In this document: piece by piece, positions 40,075-61,563 of the stretch
Layout: each line of letters begins with the position of its first letter
Numbering within the stretch: position 1 is the first letter of the stretch
NCBI GenBank assembly: GCA_037389465.1
Contig: JAZARR010000088.1
Coordinates: 806,001 to 870,000 of the forward strand
DNA length: 64,000 bases
DNA from: Baylisascaris procyonis
Lineage: Eukaryota; Nematoda; Chromadorea; Rhabditida; Ascarididae
Direction: 5' to 3'
Translations under genes and position numbers: made by a program
The notes under the pieces: generated by a model
The model's input: the letters and a program-made list of their open reading frames with translations, nothing else
What the model was told of the DNA's origin: nothing
Databases searched by the model: none

Positions 40075-41245
40075 CTGAGCGGTCGATGTATCAGGTGCAC
40101 TCCCTTTCAGCCTATCTAATAGGCACTGTTATTCCATCTAGACAACCTCGAAAATTGGTCAAATATTTTTTAAGAGTCAGAAAATTATTAAAAAAATGAA
40201 TTCCTGCCACAATTTACATAACAACGAACGGTGCAAAATCAATCGAAATGAAATCGTACAAAACAACGACTTAATTATCGAGAAATTCCAACAGAATGCA
40301 TAACACAATTTCAAACGATAACACAACTCTGCATTAAATGACAAAATAATAGTAGAATATTCGAAAGGAAAGACTTGTAATCATTTCTTCAATTCACCAA
40401 TTTGATGCTCACGCATTACTCCCTACAGAGTGCTGACGATTGAAGTTGAAATGATCCGCATTCACCTGTCAACGCGATCAATCAATCCTCTATTAATTTG
40501 AAGCTACTCGCATTTCTACGCACATTCACTTCCCTCCCTTTTCTAGCTAAAAGTATTTATGGCTGTTTTCCTTATTTCTTATCTCCAAAAAACTCGGCAT
40601 TTTGAACAAACGTTGAATTAGAAATGGATCAATTCGCTAACTTGGCCATCATATTTCCAAAAGGTCATATGAAAAAAGTTGGCTGACACTAATCGTGCAC
40701 TGTTTGAAGTGTCAATGCTCTGACATTCATATAATTTCGAATACCTCATTCAAGATATAAAATCATAGTAAATATAGAAAAATGACGAATGCATCGATTG
40801 TCAAATGCACCGAACCATAAACGTGAAATACCATATACTCGCAAATATATATGAATATAAAATGGAAGACGAATTGAACAAATAATTTACAGGAAACGAA
40901 GACACTTGCAATTCCATTCTAAATGACCGCAACAATCGTTGTCAGCCGAAGTCATACGAGGTTCGTTTTTGAGGAGTTGCTAATTATGCGTCCTTTCCGA
41001 TCATATACGCTGTCCGACCTCACCTACTGCATTAGAAAACACCGTACATTACGACAATCCAATCTCTCCCCCTCCCCTCTCCAGATATGATAATCTCCTT
41101 ATAACAACGGTGACAAACCGAGAACCATTGCTACAACAGGAATTATCAATAAAGAAAAAAACCAGTTGCGGCTGTAACCAGCCGAATATCGTCCAGCTAT
41201 ACACACCGATTGCATCTACAGTTTGTACGCTACGAATAGAATTAC

Positions 41246-48684
<7,439 letters not shown>

Positions 48685-51606
48685 GTTTCCGTTTCAATTG
48701 CCCGATTCCCTTGATCACCTATTATGCAAATTACGCATACACCCTGAACAAATACACAACACCACTTAAAGCAGTCGAAATAAACACACATGAAATTTGT
48801 GACCCCATGAAAATCCATCGGTACGAATGCGAAACATCACCGTGACGCATCAAAGATAACAGGGCAAGCGTGCGAAATGAAGGCGTATTTCTACAGGACT
48901 TCCTTCGATAAGACAGGTAAGATGTTGGCATAGTAGAGTTGGGCGTTTCAAAGTGAGCGATGGTACTTCTTTGATATACAATAGGACGTTCGGATGATCC
49001 CAGAGATTCGGGAAGTAAGCCCTCCAGAAAATGCGAATTATTTGTTGTTGTAGCATTCCGACTCAAGGATGGGTGGAGCGTCGATATATCACCAAGGTGA
49101 AAGAGCCACAGGACATAAAAGGAAGAGCTAACATAGACAAAATTAACCTTTATGAGTAGGAACTGGCAGATTCAAAGTAGATGTTATGAAGTGCGCAAGC
49201 ATTTCTCATACGCAAACGCCACAATATGAGTAATAAATGCATAGTGAATTCGACTTTAAAAATTTGCATATTATTTGTCTTCATGCATATATATGTAAAT
49301 AACTTTTGTTATCGAAAGATGGAAAATGTTCGTGGAGGAAATATAGTAGAAAAAGAATTGGTATTCAAATGTAGAAAAATCTGGAAAATCGAAATCAATA
49401 CATTGGTATTCAAATGTAATTGATCGTTTCCTCATCGCTAAGAAAGTGATTACAATTCACTAAAATGTTCGAAAATCTCAGAGAAAAAAAAACGAACAAA
49501 AGCCTTCTTTATAATATTCAAAATATTCCAGGTGAATGACACACAAAACACAGGTAACTGCATCAGACGCTTAGCCTCTCATACTCTAGCAATAGATTCT
49601 TCATTCATCAACAATTAAACATAAATCATTAATTGTATGATTTCAGAGACGATAGTGGACAGTGATAATTAATACCCATGCAGACTCATTATCAGCAACG
49701 TCAACCTAAGCTACAACGTGATGCATTTCTAGAATTGAGACTTAATGAGTGCAATTAGCAATGATAGGATTATCGCTATCAACTGCTCAAACAGTTTTAA
49801 TTACTAGATGAGCATTAAAAAGTTGTATGAATTTTGCAGTCAGCTGATCATATTTTCTGCCAGCCTGGTGGCATTCTACGAATGATCGCCACTGAAAAAA
49901 AATGAACATTTGTAGGGTAATTATGTTAACGATCGGTTCGATCAAAACCTAATTGCGTTATCGAGCGCCTCATTACAATGGGTGCTTTATGAAATCGATT
50001 TCTTCAGTGAGTAGGATTGTTACATTGTATACTGATGTCAACTCGTTGGATAGGTTTCTTGTTTATTCGAGTTTTAAGGGTTCGTATATTGCTTTTTGAA
50101 TCGTATCGCTATGATGAATCTGAAGTTACAATGTGAAGTGAAACCTTTCCTGTCCATTTGTTAAATAATTTTACGTGAGATGGGAAGGCGGGTGGGGAGG
50201 AGGGGGAGGGTGGCATTTCACACAATGAATTAACACTACCTTTTTAAGATATGACCATCAACAACTTTTATATCGTCTAGAAAGTGGAAAGGAAGTACTT
50301 ATAATCTATGTACTATGTGATTAAAGGTGAGAATGCTATTGACTTACTTAAATAGCCATTCTAGTGCTTGTGTAGCGTTGCCAACGATATAGGATGTTCT
50401 AAGTAGTTGGCGTTTTCTAATCGCATAAAGGACAAAAGAATTTCCTTCTTATTCCTCTTTCTTCCTCATCGAAGCTGTCCTCTCTGCTGTTCGCTTTCCT
50501 TGCTCGTGCATTATGCGAATAGCCACTATTTTCTTATCACATGTAAAGAAAATGAATACTCTATTCCTTCTTTTATTCACTGTAGGTAGATGGTTTCTCG
50601 CTGTCCCCTCTACCCATACCTTTAGCTGTCTTTAAGGTGAAATCCATTTTGTGTAGGCAAGTAGGAAGTGGTTCAATTGAAATAGGCAAACATCCTTGGA
50701 AAATTTAGTTATTTCCAATTGAAAGACATCGCAGAAATAACGGACACGAAATGATGAACACTTCGTTGTAGAGGTTTCTTGTCTTTTTTCCCCTTCAACT
50801 TCTTTGCCTTGGCAAATGAAAATACTCACATATCACATCCCACCAAGCAATGTCCATCTTCCAGAATCTCGGCTCCCTTTCCTTCTTCCCTCCTTCTCTC
50901 CACTCTTGGCCCCTCCTAAAAGGTGCCAAAATCAGCGAAAACGACTTGGCATAATATCATATTTCGTGTCCTTTCAAGAAAACAAAAATTATACTTCGAA
51001 TACCTATTCCAAAGCTTTAAATACATCATACAACAATAATAACAGCAATTAAATGTTTACACTGCTACAAATACCATAAAATGCCGTTTATCCGTCCTGA
51101 AACGTACAGATTTTCCAAAATTTTTTGGACGGGGCATAACTGAAGCAGGTTTTTGGTCTAGATAGATAAAGGATTTTTTCCCATTTTAGGAAGGCTATAT
51201 TATTGAAATCTAAATTTTCCTATTCCTCTCAAAATACGGAGGGGGTGCAGGTCAAGAGGAAAGGTATGTCATATAGGTGTTAAGAGATGGCTTAACATAA
51301 GAAAGAAATGGGACCGGCCATTCAGAACTGTTTTGCCTTCGTCGAAGCGGATGTGTATAGTGCAGAAAGGACATAAATAGTCGATGTGGAATTATAATCG
51401 AAGAGAGACTTATAACATTTCCAATTTCCGTATAATCTGGTAAGTGTTATTGAAGAAAATTCGTTATCGATATTTCACGATGTATTTTTTTCTATAGACT
51501 TGAGAACAAAGCATTTTGTTGGATAAGCGCAAAAGGATTTTGAGGCAATGAATTGGTGGCATTGCGATATTCCACGATGATCACTAAGGCAAATAAGATT
51601 GATATT

Positions 51607-51738
51607 CAACTGCCAGGATAATCAAAGGGTTCAGTTGACAAGGTTATCGAAAGGAGAGTTCAGCTGGCAAGGTAATTGAATAGGATTGTTCAATTGACAA
51701 GGTAATCGAAATGGGCTTGCAATTGGCAATGTAGATAG
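51607..51738. repeat. Degenerate tandem repeat, about 29 bp unit, 4.5 copies
   Basis: Units start with CA(A/G)(C/T)TG(A/G)CAAGGTAAT-like sequence at about 51607, 51632, 51661, 51691 and 51720, spaced 25–30 bases. Confidence 0.75.
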
Positions 51739-51993
51739 AATTACCATCACCGGATTTTGTAGCTTTAAGTGCCAGCTTTCGCATTCAATAGCTAATATGA
51801 AAACACATATCTCATTTGTATGAGAAAATTTACACGCGAAAAGGCGCATCAATTTACTGCACAATTTATAGTACAATTCACTTGGCAGTAATTCTCAAAC
51901 CTTGACCATTGTCCATTTTTCGGCGCGAGTTTCGAGGTAACAATTGATTATGAACACTCCGAAATTATTATTTTATCTATTGTTGTCGTTACT

Positions 51994-51999
51994 TTTATT
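51994..51999 (-). terminator. Possible poly(A) signal for the secreted-protein gene
   Basis: AATAAA on the minus strand about 205 bases past the stop at 52202. Confidence 0.45.
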
Positions 52000-52201
52000 G
52001 TTTCGTTTGTTATTTGATCTAATATTGACAAATTGCCGATAGACCTTATTGTCGAGTATATCCCCTATCATTCCGCATTTGGAATGTCGAAGATCGGAAG
52101 AGAGTACGAGGATAAGTTACATAGCCCAAAAGCTTATATGGAGAATAGAACAAGTGAGATTTGCTGACAAATTTCAACTTCAGTATATGAGCGAGTATTA
52201 T

Positions 52202-55200
52202 TTAATGTCGAAGAGTACGCAATTCTTCCGGTTGAATAAATCGTGCCATCGTTGATGTATTCCAATATCTTCGCCATGGAAGAAAAACACCAATATTTTT
52301 TCTCTGAAACTATTTCTTAAGGAAGTAGTTTGTATCGAGAAATGGAAAATTTTTAATTTTTTATTAAATGCAGAAATGAGAATAACGATGATATGGAAAT
52401 GAAATGAGAGGTCCATTAGAAGAAATAAGAATATGATTTATTCTCTTTTTCGAAAATCATTTTCTGTTTTTCTCATTTATTTTGAAATAAACATATAAAT
52501 ATTTATTCAGAAATAGCTAGAGAAAAAGTGGAAGAGGTGAATTTTTTACCTGAATTTATATTACAAAACTTAACAGCTGAGAATGATGAATAAGAGAATA
52601 TAAACCTTTTGTTGAGTTGCAAAATATGAATCCAAAATATTTGTTATTGCCACGTTGTGCTTGCTCGTATGAGTAACTAATTTTGATTGTATCGCCTCAA
52701 ATTTTTTAAGATGAATGGCGAAATCAGACATTCAACTATAGAATATTTTATCGTCTTGTTGGTTAACATTCTGCAGGGAATTTTTCTTTTTGTTTCCGCC
52801 ATAAAGATAGATGTTCTTTTATTGAAAGTGGTAAATATTCGTCATATTCTAGTTGAATATCTCAAATATCAAATATTTAAAGTGATACAAATCGTTCGTC
52901 TTATGAAAGTTCAATATCGTTGCATATTTTGCTTAGAATTTTTCACTTAAATAAAAGGTAAGAGAGCAATAATAATCAATTAAAAATGAACAAAAATTAG
53001 ATATATTTATGGCCTAATTTGTTACCTCAAAATTTCTTTGAAAATTTTTCTCAAATATTCGTTGATTTAGTGAATTGTGCCGAGAATCTTTTACTTACCG
53101 TAAGTGATTGTGTTGTATCGATTCGATCGGTCGCTATTGTTGTCGATATTAGACTATTATCACTAATTGGAACAACTTTGAAATCAGTTTTGTTAGATTG
53201 CGAACATTGAATTAAACATTCAGATGTGATATTTGATTCGATTGATTTTGATCGAATCAATTTGCTTGTTGAAGATAACGTACTGTTGAACCGTTTTGTT
53301 TGAGGGAAATGTTGATGCGTTAAATTCGGAATAAAACTATCACGAAGCACTGAAAAATATAAAAGAATAGAGACATCTTTTGATATAAATTTTTGTGATA
53401 ATTTTCTAATCACTAAATATGATGATAACTTTTAGATGATTTTATTCAAATTTTTATTTATTTTTAATTAAGAAATTATTTATATAAAGAGAAAAATTTC
53501 CCCATCGATCTAATTTCAAAAATTTGGTTTAACAAGAAAAAAAAAAGAGATGAATTATATTCACATCGCATATCTTTTGCGTTAATAATTCCATTCGTTA
53601 CTGTCTAATTAAGTTGAAATGTTCATTTTGTCATTTACAGATAGCATATCGTACATAAAAATACTTCATAATCTAGTTCTATTAATTCTAATTCACTCGC
53701 ATAAAATCAAGAAGAATGGATCACTAATGTAAGATAATCGGTAATTGACTCAAAAACGATCATAAAGCAATAATCTACTCATCTAAACAATAAGAAATTT
53801 GAGAGTTGAAAAAGAACGATTTAAAGACTCCTATGAATCAACTCAAAAGATGATATGAATAGCTGAGTGTTGTAACGAACCTTGTCTCATCTCTCTTCGA
53901 ATACTTTCACTAAATTTCTGCATCGATTCGATTGCTGAGATGATATCCTCAATAAGTTTGTTTCGCTGGTTTTCATTGAGCGCCTCTTTTGTGAAACTTT
54001 CACTAACAGAGTTTGATGCATCATTGATCGGCAATGATTTCGGTAGATATTCATCGAGAATCTTGCGCATCCTTCTCGCATCGATTCGAAAGGTTCGACG
54101 TCCGTCTACAAATGCATCGGTTGTTTGGAGTTCGCTTTCAGGATCGCGGTATGCATTTACTACGGATTTAACTTGAGTTTCTATGGGCAGTTCGCCGTGT
54201 AGTGATGGGCTTCCAATTAAAGACGATGATGGCTGCTGAAGAGTTATACGGTGCTCAGGTTTCACGTTAGAAGGCTCGGTCGCAGGTGTATATTTGCTCG
54301 GGACTTCAGCTTGTGGTTCTGTTTGATTTAGTAGCTGCTGGGCGACTGTAGATGCAGATGGTTTTGTTGTTGGAAGGTGCTTTGGATAAGTTCTCGAAGT
54401 TCCTTGTGCGGTTAGGTAGCTAGGTTGCATACCGCCATACTTTGCACCCCCAAGCAATGCATTGCGATCCTTGTGCGGTGCATCCTCGAGTGGCACTGGT
54501 CTTGCTTCTCCTAGCGTTGATTTTTTAGCAGGTTTACCTCGAGGGAGTGTCGGTACTAGTTTTTGAGGACCATCATAATAAGCGAAAGGCGATTCCGAAA
54601 ATTCGGAGGTCTCTGGCAAATTGGTCTTCTTCATTGCTGTAGGTGGTGCTAAAGACGTACTCTTTATTTGATGCTTGTTATGTTTTGAAGTTGTACTTGA
54701 TGGTGAAGTCGTTGTTTTTTCAGTGTTCAATTTCACTCGAACGATATTGTGACCGACGCGGAAAGCTTGACTGAAACCGGCATCTGCAAACGATAAAACG
54801 GCATTCGGAAGTATTTTATCATCCGTTAGAAGAGGCAATGAAGTAGATGACATATTTTTGAGGTGCTGAGTTGTAATAGTTGCCTTCGAAGGCGTCACCT
54901 TAGAAGATGAACTGGAAGATGGCAGAAGTGTAGTTGTGTGGATAGTCAGATTTCTGTTATCCATCTGTAGTGGTCTTTCATTAAGTCGCACAGAAGTAGT
55001 TACTGAAAAAACTCGTTGCGGCATTTGTGTCTGTTCAGAAATCCGAAAGTCGTTCGACGGAATCGATATTATTTTGAAAGCCTCTTGATGATTAATGAAA
55101 AGTGGTTGCCCGGTTTCTTCTCCAGTTACCGTTCTATCAATAGTCGTTTGATACGTCCGTTTAGTTTGATCGCTAAGCGGAATAGTTCTGACAGGAGGAG

Positions 55201-58200
55201 GATAGTTTGGAGGGGATTCGTCATGTTCGACACCGTTCAACACATCTGTGAATTTCGATGAGATTTTTTCACTAGGCATTGGTCTGAGCGTTGGGAAGAA
55301 CTCAGAAGGTTGGACGGTTCCAAATTTCGGCTGCTGGAACGATGATGGATTTGCCCACGGTAGTTCAAGTGGCAATTGCACAGGACTTAGGAAGACATTT
55401 TTCGATGGCAATGAAGGAAGACTTGCGAACTTGCCACGCAGCGAACTTATCTCTTTGCCACTACGAACGACCACATTTCGACCAACCTGCAAGTTCTTTC
55501 TCAACGAAAATATGCTTGTTCATTTCGAAGACTAACAAAAATATGCACCGCATTAGTATTTTCAATTTTTACGCTCGATAATGCTCAACATTTGATTGGT
55601 CAGTCGGTATCACAGACAGTCGGGATGCTAAATCTGCAATATCATTCTTAAGACTTATTCTCCGAGAAAAGATTGCAAATCACCGTCCCCTGCAACCTAG
55701 CAGAGTAGGAATAAATCAACATAATCGTTTTCTGATAACTTAAGCGAGTGGTATTGAAGTATTATCGGCGAAGTGCTCTCAAGACAATGTTTTAAATCGA
55801 TCGTTCTGAAACAGCCTACCAGAAATGGTTGATCAGGTTGGACGAAGTTCAGTGGGCCAATGAAGCGAACAGCTGGCAATGGGGGATGAGTGAGTGCTGG
55901 GGCCGGTATTGATGTTCGCACATCACCACTTGAGCGACTAGGTAAATTTGGAATCGTGGTTGTGGCAATGAACCGAGATCCTGAAATTTTCAGTGATGAA
56001 GTTTGCAAATTGTATCGATACAAGGAACTTTAAGTCATTCCCTTCATATGCATGCCATATGAAGTTCGGGACACACATAGCCCTCTTCCCAAACAACGAT
56101 TTTAAAATTTTGCGATCTTTTGTGCAACAAAACACACACACATGTATGGAGGGCTTAGTCTGAAAGGTTTATAAGAAGTAGGCAAATCAGGCGGTAGACT
56201 TTTGTTTTCTTGGTAAATGGGTACTTCACATGTATTTGACTTCGGATTTGTTAGCATTTCAATATATGATTTTTAGGTGTGGCAGCACATTTGTCTAGGC
56301 TTATATAGCTGAGGTAATCACACGCAAATCTTGAGAAGCTTAACAGAGCTTGGAAGTGGAACATTTAGTTTGAGTCCACCATGCATGAAGAATTTTGATC
56401 CCCATTTTGCCAGGTGTTCTTCCATCTAAATCCCATTTTGCCGGGTGCTCTTCCATTAAAAAAAAAGAAAAAAAAACTCTTTCATTAAAAAAAAAAAAAA
56501 TGTGCGAAGTGTTTAAAACGATCCCTCTGTCTTCCCTGTGCGCAACTGTTGTGTTGTATGGTAGATTTCATTTGTTTTATGCTCCTGTTTCAAGTATGAC
56601 TTCCTATTACTTTTCAGTATTTCAAGTGTTTCCTACAAAGCTCTTTCAGAAGATACCACACCACAATAGGCACCATGGAAACAAATGTGAGGCATGGAAG
56701 GTATGCGAAATTGTATGCTACAAACAACATTACGCACAATGGCGGATGCAAACTAACACTTGTGGAATGCATCTGGTGCAAAACAATACTGAACAGTCAT
56801 TTTGGATTGTTGCTATCAAATACAACGGTAAATTTCAGTCAAAACAATGAAGTATCGGAAAGCTGTCTTCAGCCTTTGCAAAAATATGGTCTGCTGTATT
56901 GTTTTAGGAGAAATCAGTCGTTCATTTCACCGAAAAACTAACCGAATGAGCCATCGACGGATCCATGTTGGGTATTGCTCTTGAGCGAATGAACTGAGAT
57001 GCGATCGACCGAATGCTTAGTGCTCACAGCTTGCGGCGGTCCAAAACCTATCAACACTTGATTCATGTTTTCGATGTTATTTCCTTTCAACTATCCTCAG
57101 TGCATATCCCTCACAACCATTGTTAAGCAGATTGCAGTTCGTGATAAAATAAGTAGAAACGACTGTTGGGACAGTCGTGGGCTAGCTGACGATCATTCGG
57201 CCATATAATTTGGCCTGTTAAAAGTTGTCCTAGGCCATTGTCTGCTGACTTAGGTGCATAGACTCATGAACCCTAATACTTAGGCTTCAACCTTGACACA
57301 ATTCTGCTTTAGGTTTTTAACCTTAGCACAGTTCTGCTGCGTCGAAGTTTGAAGCAACAAGGTGAAGTCACGGGTAGTAGCAACAGAAAAGCTTATCTAT
57401 GAGTGGCATGCCAAATCGGCAACGCAAGAAATTCGATTAAAACACACATCAATAAAGATGCGAGGATTTAAACTCTAGTCTTCAGAAGTTTTGAGCCTAT
57501 ATAGATGATTCTGTGAGAGAGGGCTGAATATACGCCCAATTAGGAACCTCGTTACCGACACCATAGACACTTGCAATAACAATACTGTAACGTAAGAGCG
57601 CATCGACAACTGGTTGCTTTCACGTATAGAATTCAGGTTTATTTTTAAAGTATACCATGATCAAAACAATGTTCAGCCTTCCAAAATAGTCCTCCTCTCA
57701 TAATAAAAAAGACGTCGATAAAATAGCTAAAATAGTAATTGTAGCTTCTATCACTACTCGAAAGCAAAGGTTGAAACCTATCGACAAGTCGTTGATTGAG
57801 AATTTCAACGTCCTAATTTTTTTGTACAAAAAAAGGCTTAAATAAGTGAGCAAGCATAATCGTATAAGGATTCTTTGTAATAGTTCATATAAATTATTAA
57901 GAACAATTGTATTCTATTCTATGTTTTTCATTAACAATTTGTTGCATAAAGGTGTAACTTTGAAATTGCTAATTAGCGCTTTTTTCGATTTGCATCTTTT
58001 ATCGCTGATGAGATAGACGTTGAGTAGATTTTTCAATTTTTTTAAAATATTAATCCAAACCGAAGTAATTACAGAGTGAGAGTTCTTAGAAATTCAAATT
58101 GGGAATTCAGTTACCTCAAAATGTTTGCTCTCTTCTCTTCATATTATCAATCCCGCTGCAATAAAGCCCCCCTCCCCCACCTAAATATAAAATCAGCACT

Positions 58201-61200
58201 TTCATGCTGAACAATTTTTGGTTCGTATAGACCGACTTGAAAGTTGAGCGCAGCGAAAGTGCCGTTCCTCATCCCACTCCTACATAGGCGTTTTCCCAAC
58301 TATATGTCGATTTAAAAAAAAGTTGTGAATATTATGAGCCCAATGGCTTATAAACATTAATGCACAGTATCTGCAAGTTTCTTGCTCGTTAATAATGTTG
58401 TTTTTCAAGATACATAATTTCTATTTTTCCCCAACCAGCTCTAATTCATTCAATGCACATCTTGTTTTTGGTCAAGCATAACCTTCCTCTTGCGCGCTGA
58501 TGGACGCAGAATCTGGTCCGTTGAGAGCGTCAAGCCATCTGTTGGACCAGATTTGTGGTGATGATTGCTTTGTCAAGTGTGAACAAATTGAGTGCGCGTC
58601 TATCTGCTCGTTTCATGCGTACATGAATTGAAACTGAGCTTTTAAATACAATTGAAAATCTTCAGTGTCTTCTTCAAACTAGCTTCTCTATAACCACTTA
58701 AATATGGTGTATCAAAGAAAAAAAAATTATCTTGCTAAGAAATTCAAGAATTTTCATTGAGAAATAGTGCATTGAAAAATTTGAAGTGATTTTACGCGCA
58801 CATTTCAATCTCTATCAATATGCAGTATAGTTCTTTAATACAGCAGTCTATCAGGTCGGTGGAAACTGGTGAAACTGGTGAAAATTGGTGGAAAAGCCCT
58901 AAGACTTCTGGAAAAGTGTTGCACAACTGCAAATTTGAAAGCTTGATAGATAATCTTTTTCTGAATAGTGCAATGCATATATACACAAGCAATATTATTC
59001 AAATTAAAAATTGCATTTACAAAATAATATTCTAATTAAATGTACGCAATGACTTTAGCTCAAAACCGCATGTAGACTTTCTTGTGGAGATATTCAATTT
59101 CAATGAGAAATTAGCACCAAAAAAGACTAAAGTTGAAATCGATCAATGAAACGAGTATGTGAGCTGATAGAACTTTATAGAAGACTCAACCTCTAATTCA
59201 TCATATGAATTGCAGCTTAAGGTAGTTCTCGAAAACTATATTTGCACTTTTCATTTAACTTTAACGAATAATTCATATGTACAAATTGCTTGCATTATCT
59301 ATTTCCTAGAAACACATTTCCTTTTAACTTTTGTAAGCGTCGAAAGTACGGCTATAAGAAAAGAAGTTCCTTCAAACGCACAATTTTGTGCTCTAATATC
59401 GTTGGTTTTCTTACAGTTTATAATAGTATTTAATCGGAAAGTGATTTTAAAAGTTGCTAAATCCATTAAAATGCATCTCTGCATGCATATATATCTCTAT
59501 TTGCACACCGGATACACATATCCGCGGAGAAAGGTGATGCGCTTTCATGTAAATTTGCAAAAAAGCGCATTGCAAATGAATCTCATATGCAAGTCGCATT
59601 GAAAAAAATATTGATCTATTCTTGTGGTTCCACGCTTCTTCACAGTAATGATGACTATGGCATTATATTTAGACTGATTAGACCACACAATAATTCGTAA
59701 TTCCTCTATGAATCAGTTCATTCCTGACAAATATGGAATGATATATCTTAGAGCATATAAATTCCAATTTTGAACTCATGTGAATGCATGGTTCAGTAAT
59801 AAACTCCATCGTTGCTGTATTTGGATGTATTTATTTCTATCCTGGTTTCTCTATCTCTCGCTTAGGGAGCGGATTAGGAATAGAGATTACGCTTTGAGTA
59901 TCGACCGCTTTTTTAGTAAAAAAAAAAAGGTTCTCCTAAAGGTCTCTTCGTTTTTTTGTTAAGCGACATTCCAAGCACCCTAGAATAGGTCATTTATGCT
60001 AAAGCCTACTTTTGCAAGAGTTAACAGTGCAAAATTTGCCGCAGCTAAAATAACTGCTGCTTCTATGAAAGTATTCGAAGTGATTTTCTAGCACTAATCA
60101 TTGCGTTGAGAAAAACAATATGGTTGAATGCAAGAGGAATCCACTCATAAATGAAATAGCCAAGGTGCACTAGCAGATATGGGTGTCTTAACGATGTTCA
60201 TTCATTCACACAAAGTAACAAACCTGGAGGCTTTGCCGTCAGCTTACGTACCGCTTCTTCAATCGTAAGAGACTTCTGAGTAGTGCTTACCGATGTTTGG
60301 CTATCATCGTAATATTCATAATAGTCATCCTCTTCGTTGCCTTGACGTTGAACCTGTATTCAATTGCGTGCTTAATCTTGGCGTTGAGGAAACGCAATGA
60401 AACTAGATCACATTGGCCACAATTGATCAACTATAGTGTCTAAAGAAATCTATTTGTTGCGCTATATTTTCTACAAATCTCTTTCATCGTTTTGAGCCTC
60501 CTCTTGAGAGTCGATATTTGGGATTGTTGAAGAACAGGGAAGAAGTGGGGAACGGAGGGAAACTTATGGAAAAGAAATCAGATTTGCCCATTTATAGTCT
60601 TGTCAAGTAAAAAACGACAAAATTTACGTTTGAGAATCAAATTTTGAGAATAGATCTACCACTTGATAATCCAATTTCATTTAACTAATTTTTGAAAATA
60701 TTATTTAAAAAAATCTATATTATTAAGAATCTTTCAAAGTTCTAGCTGAGATTTAGAAACTAATATTTACTAGATGAGATTATAGCGTAAAAACTACGTA
60801 ATAGCGGATAAAGAAAATATACTAGTAGGAATTTAAATTTATGCTTAATATGAAAAAATTTTCTTGCAACTTTACTGTTATAATTTTAAGAGTTAATTAT
60901 TTTTCGAAATTAAAATATATAAGTGGTGCAAATCGCCGAATATTTCTAGCTAACGAATTGCGTTATCGAATTTTATATAATAAAATATATCTTCAACGAG
61001 ATAATGAATGATATTTTTCTGTTCAAATGCGTTCACCATTCGAGCAACTAACTTAACGTGACGAACAAATATAAATGTTATTGTGCTTTATTGCTGGTTG
61101 GAATATCGATAATTTCTTTCTCAGCTGTCACTTTGAGGTGCAAGCCGTTGGATAGGTGAGGTATAGAGGTAATCCATTTGGGCATTCTCTGATGTTTTTT

Positions 61201-61551
61201 GGGATATCTGTATTATAATCTTAGCCCACTTGCAGTTCCACTATCATAGCGGCCATTGTTTACCAATTAGCAGAATTTTTTTTTTTGTGTGTGACGAAAA
61301 ATTCGATGTACAATTTGTAATAATTAGCGTACTATGTGGTCATACAAATGTCAAACAACAATTCATTATGCGATATCAGCGAATAAGGCTTAGCATACCT
61401 GATCTCGAGGTCTGGGTGGCCCAATAGGTCCTTTCTTACTATGAAATGTCGAAATAGCGTGCACCCTTTGATGGCGTTTCAGAACGGCGTTTGATGAAGT
61501 GATATAATTGATAAATACGACCACCCACAATGCCACCATCCGCATGTTCAT
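52202..61551 (-). CDS. Secreted Ser/Thr/Pro-rich protein, complete, six exons, 800 aa
   Basis: Exons 61399–61551, 60224–60353, 55820–55980, 53881–55486, 53099–53349, 52202–52303; phases 0, 1, 0, 1, 0, all GT–AG. A signal peptide (MVALWVVVFINYITSSNA, likely cut near residue 22) is followed by a basic stretch and then an acidic tyrosine cluster (EEDDYYEYYDDS, exon 2). The 1.6 kb fourth exon encodes a low-complexity region rich in Ser, Thr, Pro and Gln with almost no Cys. I count eight N-glycosylation sequons (for example NLT, NMS, NQT, NST). A CxxxC pair lies in exon 5, and the last exon has an acceptor (AGTTTCAG) and a basic 33-residue end. This suggests an extracellular, probably glycosylated matrix- or cuticle-type protein. 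I recognise no family domain. The last exon is the least certain. Confidence 0.82.
56401..56460. repeat. Tandem duplication, about 31 bp
   Basis: CCCATTTTGCC(A/G)GGTG(T/C)TCT and following bases occur at 56401–56431 and again at 56432–56460, followed by A-runs; in the large intron of the secreted-protein gene. Confidence 0.8.
57280..57338. repeat. Tandem duplication, about 29 bp
   Basis: Two adjacent units starting TTAGG and ending TTCTGCT, at 57280–57308 and 57309–57338, about 80% alike; in the same large intron. Confidence 0.65.
58510..58553. repeat. Short inverted repeat, 10 bp arms
   Basis: AATCTGGTCC at 58510–58519 pairs perfectly with GGACCAGATT at 58544–58553 across a 24-base loop. 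Confidence 0.6.
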
Positions 61552-61563
61552 CTAAAAAAAAGA
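61552..61563 (-). promoter_or_regulatory. Probable trans-splice acceptor flush with the ATG
   Basis: On the minus strand, CTTTTTTTTAG directly precedes the ATG of the secreted-protein gene. With no 5' exon visible, this fits spliced-leader addition right at the start codon. Confidence 0.5.

Larger units (their letters stand above)
48685..52201. other. Intergenic region, with a quadruplex-type tract
   Basis: 3.5 kb between the Tudor-like gene start and the 3' end of the secreted-protein gene, both on minus. It contains a G-run tract (GGG to GGGGG, five runs) at 50182–50211 and a degenerate 29 bp tandem repeat at 51607–51738. I see no gene. Confidence 0.5.
55981..60223 (-). other. Large intron of the secreted-protein gene
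   Basis: A 4.2 kb phase-1 intron, the longest secure intron in the window. It holds the tandem duplications and inverted repeat listed separately. Open frames such as 56395–56850 and 59210–59602 are AT-biased and show no splice or family support. Confidence 0.6.

Noticed and set aside
56395..56850. 151-codon plus-strand open frame
   Set aside because: It starts in a tandem duplication and runs through A-homopolymers; no family signal.
59210..59602. 130-codon plus-strand open frame
   Set aside because: Hydrophobic AT-driven composition within a large intron; no supporting motif.
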